Positions 20,946 through 24,696 of a stretch of DNA of 24,696 nucleotides are shown here, piece by piece. Source of the DNA: an uncultured Eubacteriales bacterium (GTDB taxonomy: Bacteria; Bacillota; Clostridia; Christensenellales; Aristaeellaceae); assembly GCA_900548145.1 (NCBI GenBank), contig URJB01000031.1, forward strand, positions 1 to 24,696. The letters run 5' to 3'. How positions within the stretch are numbered: the stretch's first letter is position 1; every line of letters starts with the position of its first letter. The notes under the pieces were generated by a model. It was not told the origin of the DNA. It was given only the letters and a program-made list of their open reading frames with translations, and ran no database searches. The position numbers and the translations under genes are program-made.

Positions 20946-21488
20946 TCAGATTGCGTTTTCCCCCTTCTGTTCCCTCTCATACACCTCCCGGAAGTGCTCC
21001 AATGCGCTTCCCTGCACCCGCCAGACCTGCATCCGCTCCATGTTCAGCCGCACGCAGATGTCCTCGACGCTGGCCCCGTGCAGATAGCGCAGCTCCAGAA
21101 GCCGCCGCTCCCGGGGATCCTCCATCATGCCCAGCAGCGCCACCCGCACGGCCAGTGCCTCCGCCCAATCGGCAATAATCTTTTCCAGCCGCTCCTCCGC
21201 CTCCACAATGCGGATAGCGTTTCCCGCCATGGTGTCATGCCGGCCGGTGCCGGACAGCCGGGTGGCGCTCAAACGGCTGGTGGCCCGGGTGGCCTGCTCC
21301 CGCAGCTGGCAAAGCAGTTCCTTTGTTTCCCGAATCTCCTTTTTCAGCCCGGTAGCCCGGCCCAGATACACGGCCATGGGATGCCTGGGCTTGTGCCTGC
21401 GGCAGTATTCCCCCGTGCACAGCGCCGTACAGCCGGGAGCCGCGCACACATGCTGCTCGTTCCGTTCCGTTTCGTGATTCTGTTGCAT
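20946..21488 (-). CDS. ArpU/sigma-like phage transcriptional regulator with N-terminal zinc finger
   Basis: 180 aa. The start chosen is ATG 21488 (M-Q-Q-N-H-E-T-E-R-N) with AGGGGG upstream. The longer open frame crosses the opposite hicA promoter and is discarded. Residues 15-32 carry a C-x4-C-x3-C-x4-C-x2-H module almost identical to that of the HNH protein. A long helical middle follows (K-E-I-R-E-T-K-E-L-L-C-Q-L). The C-terminal ~70 residues have L-L-E-L-R-Y-L-H-G-A-S-V-E-D-I-C and L-N-M-E-R-M-Q-V-W-R-V, a sigma-70 region 4-like helix-turn-helix typical of ArpU/RinA-type late activators and DUF1492 proteins. It sits just upstream of the late genes, so late-operon activation is likely but inferred. 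Confidence 0.8.
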   Translation of the reverse strand: MQQNHETERNEQHVCAAPGCTALCTGEYCRRHKPRHPMAVYLGRATGLKKEIRETKELLCQLREQATRATSRLSATRLSGTGRHDTMAGNAIRIVEAEERLEKIIADWAEALAVRVALLGMMEDPRERRLLELRYLHGASVEDICVRLNMERMQVWRVQGSALEHFREVYEREQKGENAI

Positions 21489-21575
21489 CCTTCTGCCCCC
21501 TGTGCTATGATCTTCTTGTGCCACCTTTGGAGCCCATCGATGCCAGCCGCGCCGGAGGGCTCTATTTTCGTTTTT

Positions 21576-21619
21576 AGCAACTATATTTAGTTGCTTTTCT
21601 CTGCCCACTATGATATACT
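21576..21619 (+). promoter_or_regulatory. Promoter and dyad operator of the plus-strand hicAB module
   Basis: The inverted repeat AGCAACTA (21576-21583) / TAGTTGCT (21588-21595) overlaps the -35 TTGCTT (21591-21596). A 17-base spacer leads to TATACT (21614-21619), and GGGAGGG precedes the ATG at 21640. A dyad over the -35 is a natural HicB operator. Confidence 0.7.
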
Positions 21620-21639
21620 CGTCTTGGGAGGGATAATAA

Positions 21640-21894
21640 ATGGGCCAAAAAGAAAAGCTGATTCGAAAACTGAAATCCGTTCCCCGTGACATGACCTTTG
21701 ACGAAGCGGAAACCCTGCTTCGCTACCTGACATACTTGCGTTCCAATAAGGGGAAAACCAGTGGTTCCCGGGTCATATTTACAAGCGACAGCCATCCGCC
21801 CATCTTGCTGCATAAACCCCACCCCCGAAAAGAATTATTGGAATATCAAGTCAAACAGCTGATCGAAATTCTGGAACAGGAGGGATTGATTTGA
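21640..21894 (+). CDS. hicA: HicA-family toxin (plus-strand module)
   Basis: 84 aa, ATG 21640 with GGGAGGG seven bases upstream. The pattern is of the longer HicA subfamily: M-T-F-D-E-A-E-T-L-L-R-Y-L near 18-30, K-G-K-T-S-G-S-R-V-I-F-T near 37-48, I-L-L-H-K-P-H-P-R-K-E-L near 54-65, then L-L-E-Y-Q-V-K-Q-L-I-E-I-L. The residue in G-S-x where the other HicA has His is Arg here, and His residues appear instead in the H-K-P-H-P motif. This is common in the subfamily but leaves the catalytic residue unsettled. Expressed opposite to all phage genes and coupled to hicB by a TTGA overlap. Confidence 0.85.
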   Translation: MGQKEKLIRKLKSVPRDMTFDEAETLLRYLTYLRSNKGKTSGSRVIFTSDSHPPILLHKPHPRKELLEYQVKQLIEILEQEGLI

Positions 21895-22229
21895 GTAACA
21901 CCATGGAATATAAAGGCTATCTGGGCAGCGTGGAATTTTCGGAGACGGACGGCGTTTTCTTCGGCAAGGTGCTGGGCATCCGTTCGCTCCTTTCTTACGA
22001 GGGCACTACCGCCAAGGAACTGGTGGAAGATTTTCACGGTGCGGTAGACGACTATCTGGAGCTTTGTGCCGCACAGGGCATTCAGCCGGAAAAAGCCTAT
22101 AAGGGCAGTTTCAACGTCCGCGTCTCGCCGGAGCTTCACCGGCAGGCTGCTATCTATGCTCAAACGCATCATCTCACCCTCAACGGTGTGGTAGAAAAAG
22201 CCCTGCAGACCTTTGTCCCCCGCCCATAA
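21891..22229 (+). CDS. hicB: HicB-family antitoxin (plus-strand module)
   Basis: 112 aa from TTG 21891, which overlaps the hicA stop and has AGGAGGG six bases upstream. The ATG at 21903 is too far from that site, so TTG is preferred. The N-terminal HicB fold is plain: Y-K-G-Y-L-G-S-V-E-F-S-E-T-D-G-V-F-F-G near 7-25, and L-V-E-D-F-H-G-A-V-D-D-Y-L. The C-terminus has a ribbon-helix-helix: F-N-V-R-V-S-P-E-L-H-R-Q-A-A and L-N-G-V-V-E-K-A-L. This is the HicB class with an RHH DNA-binding domain, so it likely represses through the dyad at 21576-21595. Followed at once by a strong terminator. Confidence 0.9.
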   Translation: MSNTMEYKGYLGSVEFSETDGVFFGKVLGIRSLLSYEGTTAKELVEDFHGAVDDYLELCAAQGIQPEKAYKGSFNVRVSPELHRQAAIYAQTHHLTLNGVVEKALQTFVPRP

Positions 22230-22240
22230 TTTTTTTCTTT

Positions 22241-22280
22241 CCCTCCGGCTTGCTCGTGCTGCCGGAGGGTTATTTTTTTT
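22241..22280 (+). terminator. Rho-independent terminator of the plus-strand hicAB module
   Basis: The 9-bp perfect stem CCCTCCGGC (22241-22249) / GCCGGAGGG (22261-22269) with an 11-base loop is followed by TTATTTTTTTT. The minus strand lacks a T run after the stem, so it works mainly in the plus direction. The zinc-ribbon gene's stop codon lies in the T tract. Confidence 0.9.
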
Positions 22281-22467
22281 GTTCTGCCAACGCCTTCAAC
22301 TTTGTTTCTTTCACTTCTTCCCTACCCTTTTCAGGTGCCGCCATGCTCTCCAATGTGCGAAAGCGATGATACTTGCTGCACAGGCACCTGCGATATCGCC
22401 ACACTCTTTCCTCTTCCGAAACCGTTCGATAGACGGCCGTTTTTCCTCCGCAATACGGGCAAATCAT
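22270..22467 (-). CDS. Small NrdR-like zinc-ribbon protein
   Basis: 65 aa, ATG 22467 with AGGAGG ten bases upstream. Residues 1-40 resemble the NrdR zinc ribbon: M-I-C-P-Y-C-G-G-K, then R-R-C-L-C-S-K-Y-H-R-F-R-T-L-E, comparable with 'CPfCg...RRRxCxxCxxRFtTyE'. The second pair is C-x-C (Cys28, Cys30) rather than C-x-x-C, with His34 nearby as a possible ligand. No ATP-cone follows: the rest is a charged helix. So it is a stand-alone ribbon, perhaps a DNA-binding accessory of replication or regulation. It is separated from dnaB by a block of palindromic repeats. Confidence 0.78.
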   Translation of the reverse strand: MICPYCGGKTAVYRTVSEEERVWRYRRCLCSKYHRFRTLESMAAPEKGREEVKETKLKALAEQKK

Positions 22468-22484
22468 TGCTTCTTCCTCCTTTT

Positions 22485-22735
22485 GCGGCCCACCCCAGCC
22501 CTTCGGGCTGTCGTGGGCTTCGGGGCTGCGGTACTGCTTCGCAGTGTCCTCACCCCTCGGTGCTTCGCACCCTTTTTTTCGGCCTACGCCCTCACCTTCG
22601 GTGGCGCGTAGGCTTCGCCGCTGCGCTGCCCCGTTGGGGCGTGCTCACGGCTCGGTGCTTTGCACCCTTCTTTTCGGCCTTCCCCCTCACCTTCGGTGGT
22701 GCGTAGGCTTCGCCGCCGCGCTGCCCCGTTTAACT
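22485..22735. repeat. Array of GC-rich palindromic repeat units between dnaB and the zinc-ribbon gene
   Basis: The 294-base gap (22468-22761) has no supported gene. It holds about three degenerate units at ~95-base spacing: CTCGGTGCTT recurs at 22556 and 22651. Hairpins include GCCCAC/GTGGGC (22488-22493, 22513-22518) around AGCCC-TTC-GGGCT, and GGTGC-TTC-GCACC (22559-22571). Same family as the units at 19939-19985 and 24471-24696. Confidence 0.75.
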
Positions 22736-22761
22736 TCCGAAAGCGCTTGCGTTTTTCGTTC

Positions 22762-24111
22762 TCAGTTTTCAGCGGAGCCGTTCCGGCGGTTCTCTGCCTT
22801 CGGCGTATAAAACCGCATCCTTGCCGGGTCGAAGACCGCAGCCACGGTGCGCACCCTGCCCATGCGCTGCTTGGCCACTTCCAGCAGAAGGAAACGCTGC
22901 TCCCGCGCCTCCGCCTGCTCGTACCACCCTGCATAGGGGCCGGGAATATTCTCATCGTTCGGCCCCTGGGGCTTGTAAAGCAGGATCACGTTGTCACTGT
23001 CGTTCTCGATGCTGCCGGACTCCTTCAGGTCGTTCAGCGTGGGCCGCTGCCCTGCCGGAAGACGTTTGAACTGGCTCAGCATGATGATGGGGATGTTCAA
23101 TTCCCGGCTCAGCGCTTTCAGCTGCCGGGTAATGGCGCTGATGCGCAGGTGCTCGTTGTCGATGCGCCGGGCCGTGTCCATGATCTGGATGTAGTCCACG
23201 ATCAGCAGATCCAGCTTTTCCATGCGCATGGCTTCCCGCCGGGCCTGCTCCACCGTGCTGATCCGGGTGGTGACGCAGAAGGGCAGCCGGGCCGCGTTCA
23301 TGGCGTCGCCGATAGCCGTCCACTGCTCCGCCGTCAGCCCTTTGGCACTGACGATCCGCTCCATGGGGATGCCCGTCAGGCTGGACAGGGCACGCATACC
23401 ATACTGTTCTTCCGACATTTCCAGACTGATCAGCGCCACCCGGAAGCCCCGCTGCGCCGCTGTCCGGCCGATGTGCCATGCCATGGCGCTCTTGCCCTGG
23501 CCGGGGCCCGCCGCGATGGTGGTCACTTCGCCTTTGCGCAGGCCGAATACTGCATCCAGATCAGCCAGTCCTGTGGAGATAGTCTGGATTTTCCCGTTGG
23601 CCACGCCGTCCAGATGGTCAAAGGTGCGGCTCATGATCTCCTGAAAATCCATCCAACTGGCCGGGCCGACTGACAGGCCCCGCAGACTGCTCAGCAGTTC
23701 GTCTGCCACCTGATCGGCATTCTGCTGGCCGATGTTTCCCGCAGCGGTCTGCAGCATCTGCCGCAGTTCCCTCCGCCGGGCGCATTCCCGCACGATGCCG
23801 ATGTAGCTGCGGCTGTTGGCCAGCGTGGGCACGCAGCGGAAGCAATCCAGCAGATAGGCCGCGCCGCCGCTGGCTTCCAGCTCCTGCCGTTCCGCCAGCC
23901 GGTTCCCCAGCGTCATCAGGTCAATGGCCTGTCCTTCCCGGCGCAGCTCCTGCGCGGCCCGAAAAATGGAGCGGTGCTCCGGGCGGTAAAAGTCGCGCTC
24001 GGTCAGATCGTTCAGGGCGTCCTCGCCGCCCTGCAGGATCGCCCCCAGCACGGACTTTTCCGCATCCACGTTCACGTAGGTGATAGCGTTTTTTTCTGCG
24101 AGCTGTGTCAT
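22762..24111 (-). CDS. dnaB: Replicative DNA helicase, DnaB family
   Basis: 449 aa. The start chosen is ATG 24111 (M-T-Q-L-A-E-K-N), overlapping the previous stop as ATGA. The 18 extra upstream codons are shadow. The N-terminal DnaB domain starts at V-D-A-E-K-S-V-L-G-A-I-L (15-26) with F-Y-R-P-E-H-R-S-I-F at 41-50. The RecA-like ATPase has Walker A A-G-P-G-Q-G-K-S at 201-208, L-I-S-L-E-M-S (H1a glutamate) near 227-233, Walker B L-L-I-V-D-Y-I-Q-I at 302-310, and I-M-L-S-Q-F-K (H3). An arginine-finger segment lies near E-N-D-S-D-N-V-I-L-L. Unwinds phage DNA at the fork, probably loaded by the coupled DnaD-like protein. Complete and normal length. Confidence 0.96.
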   Translation of the reverse strand: MTQLAEKNAITYVNVDAEKSVLGAILQGGEDALNDLTERDFYRPEHRSIFRAAQELRREGQAIDLMTLGNRLAERQELEASGGAAYLLDCFRCVPTLANSRSYIGIVRECARRRELRQMLQTAAGNIGQQNADQVADELLSSLRGLSVGPASWMDFQEIMSRTFDHLDGVANGKIQTISTGLADLDAVFGLRKGEVTTIAAGPGQGKSAMAWHIGRTAAQRGFRVALISLEMSEEQYGMRALSSLTGIPMERIVSAKGLTAEQWTAIGDAMNAARLPFCVTTRISTVEQARREAMRMEKLDLLIVDYIQIMDTARRIDNEHLRISAITRQLKALSRELNIPIIMLSQFKRLPAGQRPTLNDLKESGSIENDSDNVILLYKPQGPNDENIPGPYAGWYEQAEAREQRFLLLEVAKQRMGRVRTVAAVFDPARMRFYTPKAENRRNGSAEN

Positions 24112-24696
24112 TGCGCCCTCACCACCCGTTCCGTCCACACTTCCTGCCCATCCACCACACAGCATTCCCGAATGGTGCGGGTGGCGGCGGGCTTCCCGGC
24201 AGCAGACTGACGCGGGCCATCCTCCAGAATGCGCCGCAGATAGGCCCAGCTGACGCCGCCCCGGTTGTCATGTTCCGCCGCCGTGTCGATGGCCGCCAGC
24301 ACCTTTTCCGTCCCGTACTGCGCCATCAGCGCCTCCGCCGCCTGCTCGTTTCTGGCGGTGGGCTTCATGCCAACGTCCTCCAGCGCAGCCAGCAGCGTTT
24401 GCATATTCCGGGTGTACTCCGCGCCCAGCCGGTCTGCCTCTTCTTCGCTCAAAAGTGGAGCGGTTATGCCGCTGTCCTCAGCCCTCGGCGCTTCGCGCCC
24501 TTTGTTGCGGCCTGCCCCCTCGCCTTGCGGCGGGTCGCAGGCTTCGGGCTTGCGGTAGCGCTTTGCGCTGTCCTCAGCCCTCGGCGCTTCGCGCCCTTTG
24601 TTGCGGCCTGCCCCCTCGCCTTGCGGCGGGTCGCAGGCTTCGGGCTTGCGGTAGCGCTTTGCGCTGTCCTCAGCCCTCGGCGCTTCGCGCCCTTTG
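24108..24696 (-). CDS. DnaD-like replication protein, C-terminal part, 5' end outside window; linker contains in-frame 32-aa tandem repeats
   Basis: The frame ending at 24108 is open to the right edge (no stop through 24696), so the gene is longer than its last ATG- or TTG-initiated piece. A TTG at 24452 need not be the start. The C-terminal ~115 residues have L-S-E-E-E-A-D-R-L-G-A-E-Y, A-A-E-A-L-M-A-Q-Y-G, T-E-K-V-L-A-A-I-D-T-A-A, and G-V-S-W-A-Y-L-R-R-I-L-E-D. The last resembles the DnaD C-terminal 'sW.Yl..IL' motif. Upstream lie at least 2.3 identical 32-residue repeats (A-K-R-Y-R-K-P-E-A-C-D-P-P and R-E-A-P-R-A-E-D-S ends) that should be a flexible basic/acidic linker. Stop overlaps dnaB. 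Likely helicase loader. N-terminal domain unseen. Confidence 0.7.
   Translation of the reverse strand, partial: KGREAPRAEDSAKRYRKPEACDPPQGEGAGRNKGREAPRAEDSAKRYRKPEACDPPQGEGAGRNKGREAPRAEDSGITAPLLSEEEADRLGAEYTRNMQTLLAALEDVGMKPTARNEQAAEALMAQYGTEKVLAAIDTAAEHDNRGGVSWAYLRRILEDGPRQSAAGKPAATRTIRECCVVDGQEVWTERVVRAQ
24471..24696. repeat. Perfect 96-bp tandem direct repeat (2.35 copies, continuing past the window edge), in-frame in the DnaD-like gene
   Basis: Units start at 24471, 24567 and 24663. Units 1 and 2 are identical over all 96 bases, and the 34 visible bases of unit 3 are identical too. 96 is divisible by 3, so each copy adds 32 codons. Each unit contains hairpins GGCGC-TTC-GCGCC, CGCC-TTGC-GGCG inside GCCTGC/GCAGGC, and AGCGC-TTT-GCGCT. 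Confidence 0.9.

Noticed and set aside
21530..21575. GAGCCC/GGGCTC stem followed by a T-rich stretch on the plus strand as a terminator
   Set aside because: There is no plus-strand gene upstream to terminate, the stem is only 6 bp, and the loop is over 20 bases.
22478..22760. Open frames on both strands within the repeat block after dnaB
   Set aside because: They arise from GC-rich repeats, lack ribosome binding sites, and encode Ala/Pro/Arg-rich strings that change frame between units.
22485..24696. CRISPR array
   Set aside because: The repeats are long (~95 bp), contiguous and without unique spacers, and there are no cas genes.

Overview
This window is a block of a tailed-phage genome (siphovirus morphology, HK97-type head), most likely a prophage or temperate phage of a moderately GC-rich Firmicute, probably a gut Clostridia/Oscillospiraceae-type host. 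The host guess rests on AAGGAGG-type ribosome binding sites, the tail-tip and adhesin protein families, and the paired HicAB modules. It is an inference, since no integrase, repressor or bacterial gene lies in the window. Almost everything is on the minus strand, so the functional order runs from high to low coordinates.

Right end (24696 to 22270): the end of a DnaD-type replication protein, open at the window edge, is coupled by an ATGA overlap to a DnaB-family replicative helicase. Then come about 290 bases of GC-rich palindromic repeats and a small NrdR-like zinc-ribbon protein. The DnaD-like gene carries a perfect 96-bp (32-codon) tandem repeat in its linker. That repeat belongs to the same palindromic family seen in the gap after dnaB and in the leader of the HNH gene.

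Regulatory and toxin region (22280 to 19921): two separate hicAB toxin-antitoxin modules flank an ArpU/sigma-like regulator that carries an N-terminal zinc finger. One module is on the plus strand with its own promoter, dyad operator and strong terminator. The other is on the minus strand behind a consensus promoter. Downstream of the second lie a pair of extended -10 elements and a hairpin-plus-T-tract, before the late genes begin.

Late operon (19920 to 1, all minus): HNH endonuclease, a noncoding gap with dyads (candidate cos), terminase small and large subunits, portal, ClpP-type protease, major capsid, an unidentified head gene, a Glu-rich small protein, four head-tail connector/tail-completion genes, major tail protein, the tail chaperone pair (gpG with a probable -1 frameshift on an A9 run), tape measure, a Dit-type N-terminal protein, a duplicated-domain tail protein, a Dit C-terminal-like protein, a Gp37-type tail-tip protein with eight HxH motifs, fibre and adhesin genes, a carbohydrate-binding protein, and the start of an NlpC/P60 lytic enzyme running off the left edge. 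Start/stop overlaps (ATGA, TGATG, GTGA) are the rule, which implies translational coupling through most of the operon. Long intercistronic hairpins follow the two most abundant structural proteins, capsid and tail tube.
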